Below are positions 12,026 through 20,431 of a stretch of 64,000 nt of DNA, in pieces. The notes beneath the pieces were generated by a model that saw only the letters and a list, made by a program, of their open reading frames with translations, ran no database searches and was not told where the DNA came from. This DNA comes from Sandaracinaceae bacterium (GTDB taxonomy: Bacteria > Myxococcota_A > Polyangia > Polyangiales > Sandaracinaceae), in the NCBI GenBank assembly GCA_020633195.1, contig JACKEC010000015.1:682001-746000 (forward strand), read 5' to 3'. Position numbers and translations under genes: made by a program. Numbering within the stretch: position 1 is the stretch's first letter; every line of letters starts with the position of its first letter.

Positions 12026-14314
12026 ATGGATCGAACGACGACCACGAAGCTGGTCTCCTTGGCCTTTGCGGCCACTTGTCTTGCGGCGTGCGACGGGCGG
12101 ATGGACGTCGACGCGGCGGTCGGCACCGACGCCGGCCCCATGGGCACCGACTCCGGGATGATGGGGGTCGACGCCGGGATGATGGGCGTCGACGCCGGCC
12201 CCGGGGACGACGCGGGCGGCACCGACGCGGGCATGGGCACCGACGCGGGCGACACGGACGCGGGCGACACGGACGCGGGCGGCACCGACGCGGGCATGAT
12301 GATGGCCGACGCCGGCACCGACGGCGGCTCGACGATGGACGCGGGCACCGATGCCGGCTCGGCGATGGACGCCGGTCCGGGCGCGTGCACCCCGGACATG
12401 GACATCGGGATGGCCGTGGGCAGCCCGGTCTCGACCGGCTCGACCGTGGGCGCGGGCAACGACTCGATGGCCAGCTGCGGCAGCTCCTCCGCCAGCGGCG
12501 ACATCGCGTTGAGCTGGACGGCGCCCTCGACGGGCACGTTCCTCTTCGACACGGTCGGCTCGGACTACGACACGACGCTGCACATCCACGCGGGCTTCGA
12601 CTGCGCGGGCACCGAGCTCGACTGCGACGACGACGGCCACCCGGTGACCGGAGACTCCCTCATCTCGCTCGACCTCACCGCCGGGCAGATGATCACGATC
12701 GTGGTCGACGGCTACGACGTCGGCGAGGAGGGCAACTACGTCCTCAACATCACGCAGTACGCGTGCCCGGACACCGACCTCGCGATGATGATCGGCGACT
12801 CCATCGCGTCCGGCTCGACCGTCGGCGAGCCCGACGACGCGGCCCCGAGCTGCGACGACTTCGGCGCCGGCACGGGCGACGCCTCGTTCACGTGGACGGC
12901 GCCCTCGACGGGGATGTGGACGTTCGACACGTTCGGCTCGGACTTCGACACCGTCCTCGCGCTCTTCACCGGCAGCAGCTGCGACTTCGCCGACGAGGTC
13001 GACTGCGACGACGACGCGAGCGCCGGCGTCCGCCAGTCGCGCGTCGACGCGATGCTCACCGCCGGCGACACGGTGACGCTCGTGGTCGACGGCTACAGCT
13101 TCGGCGACGAGGGCAACTTCGTCCTGAGCATCGTGCCCACGCCCAGCGTCACCAGCGAGGCGGGCCTCTGCGCGGACGGCATGGACAACGACCGCGACGG
13201 CGCGACGGACTGCGCCGACTCCGACTGCGCGCTGCTCGCGCGCTGCACCGAGACCGGGGCGCAGTGCAGCAACTCGATGGACGACGACGGCGACGGCGAC
13301 GTCGACTGCGCGGACTCCGACTGCGCGGGCTGGGCCGCGTGCACCGAGACGGCCTGCGGCAACTCGACGGATGACGACGGCGACGGCGACGTCGACTGCG
13401 CGGACTCCGACTGCCTGCGCCGCGCGCCCTGCGACGGCTGCCCCGACACCGACCTGGGCATGGCGATCGGCGCGGCCGTCGGCACCGCGGACACCACGGG
13501 CGGCACCAGCCGCCGCACCGGCAGCTGCGGCGGCTCGGGCCCGGACACGACGTTCCTCTTCACCGCGCCGTCGACGGGGACCTACACCATCGACACGACC
13601 GGCACCGCCCACGACACGACGCTCTACGTGCTCGCCGGTGGCTGCCTCGGGCCGGAGCTCGCTTGCAACGACAACGACCCCGCGGGCGGGTCGACCTCGT
13701 CGCTCTCCATCGCGCTCGGCGCGGGCGAGACCGTCGTCATCGTCGTCGACGGCTTCGCCGGCGCCGAGGGCCCGATCACCCTCAACATCGCGACGGCGGC
13801 GATGACCTTCGGGCCGCCGACCGCCGCGGGCGACCTCGTCATCAACGAGATCATGCAGAACCCGGCGGGCGCGGACGCGAACCACGAGTGGTTCGAGGTC
13901 TACAACCGCACCACCTCGACGCTGAACCTGAACGGCTGCCGCGTCTTCGACGACGGCGCCAACTCCTTCACGATCAGCGGCGACACGCTCATCCACCCCG
14001 GCCAGTACTTCCTGTTCGGCGAGAGCATGGCGACCATCACGCCGGACTACGTGTACAGCGGGACCGACCTCACCAACATGGACGACGAGATCGTGATCGA
14101 GTGCGGCTCGCCCGCCGTGATGATCGACCGCGTCGCCTACGACGGCGGCCCGATGTTCCCGGACCCCGACGGGCAGACGATGAGCCTCGACCCGAGCGCG
14201 CGGGACGCGACGATGAACGACGTCGGCGCCAACTGGTGCCCGGCGCTGCTCACGCGCCCGTACGACGGGGTCAACGCCGGCACGCCGGGTCGCCCGAACC
14301 CGTCCTGCCCCTGA
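12026..14314 (+). CDS. Secreted lipoprotein with PPC domains, Cys-rich Asp repeats and a lamin-tail domain
   Basis: A protein of 762 residues from the ATG at 12026, which has AGGGG about 8 nt upstream; GTG 12017 and ATG 12020 are in-frame alternatives. The signal peptide ends in the lipobox LAAC. Next come an Asp/Ala/Gly/Thr linker, PPC (pre-peptidase C-terminal) beta-sandwich domains marked by FDTVGSDYDTTLHI and FDTFGSDFDTVLALF, three Cys-rich repeats of the DDDGDGDVDCADSDC type, a third PPC domain (IDTTGTAHDTTLYV), and a C-terminal lamin-tail-like domain (GDLVINEIMQNPAG, EWFEVYN). It is a surface or secreted protein with no visible catalytic domain. Such architectures are common in Sandaracinus-type genomes and probably mediate adhesion or calcium-dependent stability. 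Confidence 0.85.
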   Translation: MDRTTTTKLVSLAFAATCLAACDGRMDVDAAVGTDAGPMGTDSGMMGVDAGMMGVDAGPGDDAGGTDAGMGTDAGDTDAGDTDAGGTDAGMMMADAGTDGGSTMDAGTDAGSAMDAGPGACTPDMDIGMAVGSPVSTGSTVGAGNDSMASCGSSSASGDIALSWTAPSTGTFLFDTVGSDYDTTLHIHAGFDCAGTELDCDDDGHPVTGDSLISLDLTAGQMITIVVDGYDVGEEGNYVLNITQYACPDTDLAMMIGDSIASGSTVGEPDDAAPSCDDFGAGTGDASFTWTAPSTGMWTFDTFGSDFDTVLALFTGSSCDFADEVDCDDDASAGVRQSRVDAMLTAGDTVTLVVDGYSFGDEGNFVLSIVPTPSVTSEAGLCADGMDNDRDGATDCADSDCALLARCTETGAQCSNSMDDDGDGDVDCADSDCAGWAACTETACGNSTDDDGDGDVDCADSDCLRRAPCDGCPDTDLGMAIGAAVGTADTTGGTSRRTGSCGGSGPDTTFLFTAPSTGTYTIDTTGTAHDTTLYVLAGGCLGPELACNDNDPAGGSTSSLSIALGAGETVVIVVDGFAGAEGPITLNIATAAMTFGPPTAAGDLVINEIMQNPAGADANHEWFEVYNRTTSTLNLNGCRVFDDGANSFTISGDTLIHPGQYFLFGESMATITPDYVYSGTDLTNMDDEIVIECGSPAVMIDRVAYDGGPMFPDPDGQTMSLDPSARDATMNDVGANWCPALLTRPYDGVNAGTPGRPNPSCP

Positions 14315-14335
14315 GCGAGGACCACGCATGAAATC

Positions 14336-14368
14336 GGCCCGCTCGGGGGCTCCCCGGGCGGGCCGTTT
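14336..14368 (+). terminator. Probable intrinsic terminator after the PPC lipoprotein gene
   Basis: GGCCCGCTCGGGG and CCCCGGGCGGGCC form a 13-bp stem (one T:G pair) with a 3-nt loop, followed by GTTTCG. It starts 22 bp after the stop of the plus-strand gene. The U-tract is short, but the stem is very strong. Confidence 0.7.
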
Positions 14369-14449
14369 CGCGTTCTCGAACCGGGCAGTGAAGGCGCCCT
14401 GCTCGGCTTGCCCGGGCCCGATCCGAGGGAATCTCGGCCTGACGCGTTC

Positions 14450-14503
14450 GGGCACGGGCACGGGCACGGGCACGGGCACGGGCACGGGCACGGGCACGGG
14501 CAT
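14450..14503. repeat. Hexanucleotide tandem repeat GGGCAC, nine units
   Basis: Eight exact GGGCAC units run from 14450 to 14497, and a ninth, GGGCAT, ends at 14503. The array lies between the convergent lipoprotein and dipeptidase genes. Read on the minus strand it would encode alternating Pro-Val, but no convincing gene uses that frame. It is probably slippage-prone and variable in length between strains. Confidence 0.9.
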
Positions 14504-14504
14504 G

Positions 14505-14543
14505 CGCGCTTCGCGCGCGGCGCGGGAGCCGGCTGCGCCGGCT
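14505..14543 (-). terminator. Two hairpins at the 3' end of the dipeptidase gene
   Basis: GCGCGC-TTC-GCGCGC (14505-14519) and AGCCGGC-TGC-GCCGGCT (14527-14543) are perfect inverted repeats. The second overlaps the minus-strand TAG stop at 14542-14544. Neither is followed by a T-run, so a terminator role is inferred from position only. Confidence 0.45.
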
Positions 14544-16797
14544 AAGGCATCGAGGCCGAGCGCTCTTCGGCGCGCTCCCACATCCGCAGGTAGCCTTCCG
14601 CGCTGCGGAACAGGGGCTCGAGGTCCTCGTCGGTGGAGCCGCCGCGCCGCGCGTCCTCGATCAGCTCGGGGAGCAGGCCGAGGTGGGCCATGCCCTCGGT
14701 GTTGAAGTCGATCGTGCGGTTGCCGACGTGGGGCTCGGTGAAGGTCACGTCCCCGGCGTACGAGGTGAAGGGGTAGGTGATCGGGTTGGTCTGCTCGGTC
14801 GAGCAGCCCGAGCGCTCGCCGAAGCGCGGCCCGGGGGCGCCCGCGAAGCCGTTGAGGTCGAAGCCGAAGCCCTCGGCCGGGTAGCCGCCCATCGACTCGA
14901 TCAGCGCGACGCGGTCGTTGAGCCGGTCGGTCATCGCGTGGGGGTTCGCCGGGTCCGCGCAGCGGCCGAGCCCGGTCTTCGAGACGCCGCCGAGCGCGTA
15001 GATGCGGCCGTCGAAGTTCGTCCCGTGCGTGCCCGCGGCGGGGTAGTCGGCCGCCTCGAGGATCTCGAACGCGCGCTGGTAGCTGCGGCGGGGCAGGTGA
15101 TCGACCTCGATGATCATCCCGCGCGCCATCATCTCGTGGAGCAGCCGCTCGCCGAGCGGGGTCAGCCCGTGGCTCTGGCACCAGTCGCCCTCGAGCGCGG
15201 GCTCGAGGACCAGGTTGAGGAACGGCGCGACGGTCTGGATCGGGTCCATCGCGAAGCCGCTCATGTCGTTGGGCGCCGGCGACATGTACTCGTCGCGCGG
15301 CATGTTGAGGCCGCCGAAGTTCACCGAGCCGTGATCGAACACGCTCGGCACGTCGGTCGGGCAGTCCTGCGTGAAGCTCGACCACTGCCCGCTGTTGATG
15401 AAGTTGCCGAGCTCGATGAAGGAGCGGTTGCCGTCGCCCGCGCTGAAGGCGTTGTCGTACTTGTGGACGGGGAACATCACCCGGACGCCCAGCTCGTAGT
15501 AGCGGTCGAGCTGCGAGATCATGAACGCCTCGTCGCACACCGGGAATCCGTCCCGCTGGACGCTGAAGCAGTCGAACAGGTTCGACGTCTCGATGCCGAG
15601 GATGATGGCCAGCTTGCCCTGCGCGATCACCTCGCGGGCCTCGGCCGGCGTGGTCACCACGCGGAAGAAGCCGCGGCCCGGGCCGCCCCACTGCGCGTCG
15701 ATGTAGCGCTCGAGGTTGTAGGTCTCCTCGATGATGCGATCGACGGCGACCATGTCGTTGCACGAGTAGCGGACGCGCTGGATGTCCTCGCCCGCGAGGA
15801 GCTCGCAGATGATCTCGTTGGTCGTCGCGTGCTGCACCATGAGGCGCAGCCCCGCGCGCCACGCGCGCTCGATCCAGAGGTAGTACTGCGTCTGGTGCGT
15901 CGAGCTGTGCGGCGCGGCCGGCCAGTCCGTGAACTCCGGGTAGCCCTCGGTGTGGTGGTTGAACTCCGAGAGCCGCCCCGAGATGAACGCGGGGAGCAGG
16001 ACGTTGACGTCGATGTCGCTGCCCTGATCGTAGCCGTAGCCGAACAGGTCGAAGCGCCCCTCGGGGCCGTGGAACAGGTCGCAGTCGGGGAGCGCGTGCT
16101 CGACGCCGAGGCGGTGGTAGGGCGCGCCGTGGAAGACGCCGCCGCCGCCGAAGCCGAAGTTGCTCATGACGTGCGAGTGCGTCTCCACGATGCCGAACAG
16201 CGAGCCGTCCTCGAAGGTGCGCGGCTCGACGGTCCCCTCGGCGTCGACCGTCAGCTCCGGGTGCGCGGTGCAGCCCTCCTGCGGGTAGAGCGCGATCACC
16301 GCGGCCGCGGAGGCGTCGGCGGTCAGCCCGGTGCGCGTCAGGTACTGCCCGGTTCGCCGGTGGTGGAGCTGGAAGCGGGTCGCGTCCGTCACCGAGACTT
16401 GCAGCTCCCACTCGGCGCCGGAGATGTACGTGTCGTCGACGGTGAGGATGTCGGACAGCAGGTCGCCCTGACGCAGCAGGGGGCCGTCGTCCGCGACGAG
16501 GTAGCGCCCGTCCTGGTCGTAGAAGAGGTAGGTGCCGAGGTCCGAGGCCTTCATGAAGAAGCGCGACCCGGCGCTCGCCTCGCGCGCCGTGAACGCGAAG
16601 CCGTCGCCCGTCTCGGTGGGCTCGAGCCAGCGCGTGTCGGTGCTCCCCGGCTCGGTGGCGTCCATCGCGTAGCAGCCGTCCGCGAACGAATAGACGCCGT
16701 CGTTCTCGGGCGGAGGCGGCCGTTCGACCGGGCTCTCACAGCCGAGCCAGAGGGTGGGGACGAGGACGAGGAGGGCCGACCCGATCGACTGCTTCAT
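14542..16797 (-). CDS. Lipoprotein, membrane dipeptidase (M19)-like amidohydrolase
   Basis: A protein of 751 residues from the ATG at 16797; an ATG four codons upstream is also open. The signal peptide is MKQSIGSALLVLVPTLWLGC with a lipobox Cys. An N-terminal beta-rich region of about 180 residues precedes a TIM-barrel hydrolase starting with the metal-ligand motif ETHSHVMSN. Features typical of M19/renal dipeptidases follow: LAIILGIETSNLF, the MIIEVDHLPRRSY segment, GTHGTNFDGRIY and ALGGVSKTG. The catalytic domain is longer than usual (M19 enzymes are about 350-450 residues), with several Cys-bearing insertions. It would act in the periplasm or at the outer surface. It stands alone, convergent with the PPC lipoprotein gene. 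Confidence 0.75.
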   Translation of the reverse strand: MKQSIGSALLVLVPTLWLGCESPVERPPPPENDGVYSFADGCYAMDATEPGSTDTRWLEPTETGDGFAFTAREASAGSRFFMKASDLGTYLFYDQDGRYLVADDGPLLRQGDLLSDILTVDDTYISGAEWELQVSVTDATRFQLHHRRTGQYLTRTGLTADASAAAVIALYPQEGCTAHPELTVDAEGTVEPRTFEDGSLFGIVETHSHVMSNFGFGGGGVFHGAPYHRLGVEHALPDCDLFHGPEGRFDLFGYGYDQGSDIDVNVLLPAFISGRLSEFNHHTEGYPEFTDWPAAPHSSTHQTQYYLWIERAWRAGLRLMVQHATTNEIICELLAGEDIQRVRYSCNDMVAVDRIIEETYNLERYIDAQWGGPGRGFFRVVTTPAEAREVIAQGKLAIILGIETSNLFDCFSVQRDGFPVCDEAFMISQLDRYYELGVRVMFPVHKYDNAFSAGDGNRSFIELGNFINSGQWSSFTQDCPTDVPSVFDHGSVNFGGLNMPRDEYMSPAPNDMSGFAMDPIQTVAPFLNLVLEPALEGDWCQSHGLTPLGERLLHEMMARGMIIEVDHLPRRSYQRAFEILEAADYPAAGTHGTNFDGRIYALGGVSKTGLGRCADPANPHAMTDRLNDRVALIESMGGYPAEGFGFDLNGFAGAPGPRFGERSGCSTEQTNPITYPFTSYAGDVTFTEPHVGNRTIDFNTEGMAHLGLLPELIEDARRGGSTDEDLEPLFRSAEGYLRMWERAEERSASMP

Positions 16798-16856
16798 GGG
16801 CGCGAACACGCTACGTAATCGGATCGCCCGTGTCGAGGGTCAGAGCCCCCACGCGC

Positions 16857-17759
16857 CTATTCGGGCGGCGCGTCGCCGCCGCCGGGCCGCGGGCCGTTCT
16901 CCCCAGGACCTCCCGGAGGACCACGACGCCAGCCGGGGGGCGGACCGTCGGAGGGTCCACCGGGGGGCCCGCCGCGGCCGCGCCAGCCGCCCGGTCCGCC
17001 CGGAGGCCCGCCTCGACCGCCCCAGCCGCGCCCCACGCCGCCGTCGCCGTCGGGCCGGCGCCCGCGTCCGCCCGGTGGGCCCATCGGGAGCTCCACGCTC
17101 GCGCCGTCCCCCGCGCCCTCCACGTGGAGCGACAAGAAGTGTTCCTCGAAGCATGGCGCGAACGCCTCGGGCATCGGGGGATCGAACGCCAGGCTCTCGG
17201 GGTTCACGGTGCCGTCGGGGCGCAGATCGAAGGACACGTGGGACCGCGGCCCGCGCCCGCGGCCGCGGCCCTCGCCGGGCGCCCCGGGTCGAGGCTCGCC
17301 GTCCGCGGGCGCCTGCGCGCGTCGCTCCATCCACTGCGCGCGCCGCGCCTCGAAGAAGCTCCGCCAGCCCCCCGACTCGCCGATGCACTCGCGCAGCCGC
17401 TCGCGCGACGGAGTCAGCGCCTCGCGGATCGCGTCGGGCGTGACCGTCGGGGCCCGCTCCCCGAGCGGCACGATCTCCACCGCGCGCCGCCAGCGCTCCT
17501 GCCACTCGGCGCGTCGCGCCTCGAACGCGGCCCGGCGTCCCGGATCGTCTTGCGCCGGCCCCGGCGCCCCGGGCGGCGGCGGCGGCTCGTCCGGGGACGG
17601 CTCCCCGAGGTAGGCCCACTCCCCGTACGCCTCCTCCGGCTCCGCCTCGTCCGCCTCCGGCACCGGCTCGTCCTCCCGGAGCGCGAGCGCCCAGATCGCG
17701 ATCAACGCCACGATCAGCGCGACCAGCCCCGCCACCGCGCCCCACCCGCGCTTGCTCAC
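16857..17759 (-). CDS. Membrane-anchored AgmX/PglI-like C-terminal domain protein
   Basis: A protein of 300 residues. One N-terminal membrane helix (about 8-27) is followed by an acidic/proline linker, then a domain with two conserved-type cysteines, RECIGESGG and FAPCFEEHF, around VSFDLRPDGTVNPESLAF. That spacing resembles the C-terminal domain found in myxobacterial AgmX/PglI gliding proteins and many periplasmic TonB-like proteins. The last 80 residues are almost only Gly, Pro, Arg and Asp, and probably disordered. Another frame over the same DNA is also open for 301 codons, but it lacks the helix and the domain. The relation to gliding is inference. Confidence 0.65.
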   Translation of the reverse strand: MSKRGWGAVAGLVALIVALIAIWALALREDEPVPEADEAEPEEAYGEWAYLGEPSPDEPPPPPGAPGPAQDDPGRRAAFEARRAEWQERWRRAVEIVPLGERAPTVTPDAIREALTPSRERLRECIGESGGWRSFFEARRAQWMERRAQAPADGEPRPGAPGEGRGRGRGPRSHVSFDLRPDGTVNPESLAFDPPMPEAFAPCFEEHFLSLHVEGAGDGASVELPMGPPGGRGRRPDGDGGVGRGWGGRGGPPGGPGGWRGRGGPPGGPSDGPPPGWRRGPPGGPGENGPRPGGGDAPPE

Positions 17760-17813
17760 CGCGCGCCCCGCGTCGAAGACATCACGCCCGAATCATGACC
17801 TGACCGGCCCTTG

Positions 17814-17839
17814 AAAAAAACGTGCGCGCAGCGCGCACG
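17814..17839 (-). terminator. Intrinsic terminator of the Cys-rich lipoprotein gene
   Basis: On the minus strand the perfect 19-bp palindrome CGTGCGCGC-T-GCGCGCACG (17821-17839) is followed directly by seven T residues (17814-17820). This is the clearest rho-independent terminator in the window. It lies about 120 bp after the stop of the minus-strand lipoprotein gene. The stretch 17840-17962 between them is C/T-rich and shows no gene. Confidence 0.88.
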
Positions 17840-17962
17840 CTCCTCCTCTCCTGCTCTCCCCTGCTCCCACATCCGTTCTTCTCCCCACCGGTCGAGCTGG
17901 GAGTAGACGAGAGTTGGAGTCGAGGAGGTGTGCCCGCTTCGCGGTCGCGAAGCTCCGGAGAG

Positions 17963-19057
17963 TCAGCTGCAGGAGCCGCCGGTGGCGCCCATCACGCACG
18001 CGGACGAGCACGTGGTGACCACGCAGTTGCTGCAGAGGCCGCCGCCCCCGGAGCTCGAGTCGATGCAGAACGCCGAGGCGCTCGCGGTGCAGTCGAGCAG
18101 GCGCGTCCCGTCGATGCAGGCGGTCACCGCGGTGCCGCACGTGATGCTGCGCATGTCGCGGCACTGGCAGCCGTCCGGGCTGAGCGTGCTGCAGATGCAG
18201 TCGCGTCGGATCGCCATGTGGGTCGGGTCGGCGGCGTCGCACGAGGTCCCGTTGACGTCGCGGCAGTCGACCGTGGTCGAGGTGATGCCGCAGCCCGTGG
18301 TCGGATCGCAGGTCGGCAAGGTGGTCCTGTAGACGTAGAGCGCCTCGCACTCGGTCCGCCCGACGATGCAGTTCTCGCCGGGTCCCGGCCGCGCGCACAT
18401 GCCCGTGATTCCGTCGAACCCGAGGAAGCAGCGCTCCGGCTCGGCCCAGTGGGTCGGCGTGCCCGTGCACGTGCCGGGACCGCAGGGGATGCGGGTCCGC
18501 ATCGTCCGGCACGAGTTGGTGGACGAGTCGCAGTAGCCCGTGTCCTCCGAGATCGCGTCCGCGTCGCAGCCGTGCGGCATCGTCATCGCCGTGCAGTCCT
18601 CGATGCGCCGCTCGACCGCCATGCACGTACCGCCGACGCACACCCCCGCGGTGTCGACCAGCGAGTCTCCGCTGCAGTGCGCGCCCGAGTTGAGGAAGGC
18701 GCAGTCGCCCGCGCCGCTGCACGGACCGCCGGTTCCCGCGTCCCGGGGCGGGCCCGCGTCGGTCCCGCCGCCGCCGGCGTCGGTCTCGCCGCCGCCCGCG
18801 TCGGGGCGCTCGCCGGCGTCGTAGTCGGGGCCTCCGTCGAAGCCCCCTCCCGCGTCGGGGCGACCGTCGCCCGCGTCGGGGCGCTCGCCGGCGTCGTAGT
18901 CGGGGCCTCCGTCGAAGCCGTTGCCCGAGTCGGGGCGGCCGTCGCCGGCGTCCATGCCGGGCGTCGACCCGTCGTCGGTCCCCATCTCGCCACCACAACC
19001 CGCGGCCCACAGCGCGAGAACGGCGATCCCAATACAGCAGAGAGTCGAGTGACGCAT
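17963..19057 (-). CDS. Cys-rich secreted lipoprotein with Asp/Gly tandem repeats
   Basis: A protein of 364 residues. The ATG at 19057 is chosen because it starts a proper signal peptide ending in the lipobox WAAGC; the frame stays open a further 44 codons upstream but that stretch is not secretory. Residues about 25-115 are an Asp/Gly/Pro linker with two copies of a 25-residue unit (core FDGGPDYDAGERPDAG) encoded by exact 50-bp DNA repeats. The remaining 250 residues carry about 30 cysteines in short disulfide-type motifs (CSGAGDCAFLNSG, CVGGTCM, CQCRDM), with no recognised enzyme signature. It is probably a cell-surface protein of the type abundant in this lineage. Confidence 0.8.
   Translation of the reverse strand: MRHSTLCCIGIAVLALWAAGCGGEMGTDDGSTPGMDAGDGRPDSGNGFDGGPDYDAGERPDAGDGRPDAGGGFDGGPDYDAGERPDAGGGETDAGGGGTDAGPPRDAGTGGPCSGAGDCAFLNSGAHCSGDSLVDTAGVCVGGTCMAVERRIEDCTAMTMPHGCDADAISEDTGYCDSSTNSCRTMRTRIPCGPGTCTGTPTHWAEPERCFLGFDGITGMCARPGPGENCIVGRTECEALYVYRTTLPTCDPTTGCGITSTTVDCRDVNGTSCDAADPTHMAIRRDCICSTLSPDGCQCRDMRSITCGTAVTACIDGTRLLDCTASASAFCIDSSSGGGGLCSNCVVTTCSSACVMGATGGSCS
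18795..18919. repeat. Two exact 50-bp direct repeats, 75-bp period
   Basis: Bases 18795-18844 and 18870-18919 are identical and separated by a related 25-bp spacer; partial further copies flank them. They encode the 25-residue Asp/Gly repeat of the lipoprotein and may expand or contract. Confidence 0.85.
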
Positions 19058-19269
19058 CGCGGCCTCCGTGTCCTCGATGATAGCCGTCCGTCGGCCGATC
19101 CCGAAGAAGTGCGGGCCGAGCCCCCGAACCCGTGGGTGGCTCCCAACGCCTGTGGGGTCCAGCCCACACCTCGAGGGGCGCCACCCCACGGTGGTGGGTG
19201 CGGCACGCCTCGTGCGGGGAGGCGCGCGACGGCGCGGCCCCGGGGCTCGACGCCGACGAAGGAGATCTC
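19058..19269. promoter_or_regulatory. Divergent control region with GTGGG-rich inverted repeats
   Basis: This 212-bp stretch separates the divergent lipoprotein and DUF481 genes. It holds TGTGGG-gtccag-CCCACA and a cluster of GTGGG/CCCAC elements (about 19129-19200) that could be an operator. The plus-strand gene has a strong ribosome site, GAAGGAG at 19258-19264, five bases before its ATG. I found no convincing -35/-10 pair. Confidence 0.45.
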
Positions 19270-20406
19270 ATGCGGAGACCGGCAATTCTCTTGGCGGCCG
19301 CGGTTGCGGCCTGGGTGCCCTCGATCGTCGCGGCGCAGGACGCCGCCCCCGACGAAGCCGAAGCGGTGTCGGCCCGCGCGACCGACGCGGTCGACGCCGA
19401 CGACGACATGGCCCTGCGCCTGAACCTCGGCGCCGCGCTCGCCTACGGCAACGCTCGCAACTTCGCGATGACCGTCGGCGGCGCGTTCCAGCTCCGTCGC
19501 AGCCAGCACGCGTTCCTCGTCGAGGTCGGCTGGGTGTACGGCCTCGCCGCCGTCCGCGCCGATCCGATGGGCACCCCGCCCAACAACGAGTTCGGCGACT
19601 TCGCGGAGAACGCGAACAACCTCACGGGCCTGCTCCGCTACGACTACTTCGCCGACAACGACAACGCGGTGTTCATCTCCGCGCGGCTCCGGAACGACCC
19701 GTTCGCGCGCCTCCAGCCTCGCTTCTCGGCTCAGCTCGGCTACCTCCACAACTTCTTCCGCGAGGAGAACCACCGGTTCTGGACGGAGGTCGGTGTCGAC
19801 TTCACCTTCGACCGCTTCGGCGAGGCCCTCGCCGTCGGCGGCGTCGACGCCACCGGCGCCCCCGTCACGTCGACCGATCGCGGCGTCGGCTCGCTCCGCG
19901 TCTTCATCGGCTACGACAACCAGATCAACACGGTCCTCACCTACCGCACCGGCCTCGAGGTCCTCTGGGGTCCGCTGCGCACCGTCGGCGCCGACCAGAC
20001 CGCCGCCATGCGCTTCGAGTGGGTGAACCAGCTCCGCTCGCGCATCGAGGATTGGCTGCAGATCTCGCTCGACGTGACCGGTCGCCTCGACGCCGCGCCT
20101 CCCGGCCAGATCCAGCCGTGGGACGAGCAGCCGAACCAGGCCACGCAGATGTTCGACCTGCTGACCACCCTGAACCTGCTCGGCACCTTCGACCTCGACG
20201 GCTCGCCCGCCGAGGAAGAGGAAGAGGCGGCCGAGGAGCCGGCCTGCGAGCCGACCGTCTGCCCCGAGTGCGCGGAGGTGGCGCCGCCGGCTCCGCCCGA
20301 AGAGGAGGCCGAGCCGATGGAGGAAGCGCAGCCCGCGGCCGACGACGCCGCGCCTCCGCCCGCCGCGGCCGCCACCACCGAGGCGGCCGACCTCGAGGGG
20401 CTCTGA
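19270..20406 (+). CDS. DUF481-type outer-membrane beta-barrel protein
   Basis: A protein of 378 residues. The ATG at 19270 is preceded by GAAGGAG and starts a signal peptide ending at VAAQ-D. From about residue 50 it shows the alternating strand pattern of DUF481 (salt-stress-induced outer-membrane protein) barrels, beginning LRLNLGAALAYGNARNFAM and with repeated aromatic-ended strands. After the barrel, from about residue 310, there is a long Glu/Ala/Pro tail with a short Cys motif (CEPTVCPEC), which is unusual for the family. It begins an operon: the ATPase gene follows after 25 bp and an MscS channel after that, which suggests an envelope osmotic role. Confidence 0.75.
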   Translation: MRRPAILLAAAVAAWVPSIVAAQDAAPDEAEAVSARATDAVDADDDMALRLNLGAALAYGNARNFAMTVGGAFQLRRSQHAFLVEVGWVYGLAAVRADPMGTPPNNEFGDFAENANNLTGLLRYDYFADNDNAVFISARLRNDPFARLQPRFSAQLGYLHNFFREENHRFWTEVGVDFTFDRFGEALAVGGVDATGAPVTSTDRGVGSLRVFIGYDNQINTVLTYRTGLEVLWGPLRTVGADQTAAMRFEWVNQLRSRIEDWLQISLDVTGRLDAAPPGQIQPWDEQPNQATQMFDLLTTLNLLGTFDLDGSPAEEEEEAAEEPACEPTVCPECAEVAPPAPPEEEAEPMEEAQPAADDAAPPPAAAATTEAADLEGL

Positions 20407-20431
20407 GCCCGAGACGAGAACCGGAGACCAG

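Noticed and set aside
14450..14503. CRISPR-like array
   Set aside because: Units are six bases with no spacers, so this is a simple tandem repeat.
16840..17745. Alternative 301-codon frame over the AgmX/PglI-like gene
   Set aside because: It lacks the membrane helix and Cys domain and is Arg/Gly/Ala-only. The other frame has a sensible architecture.
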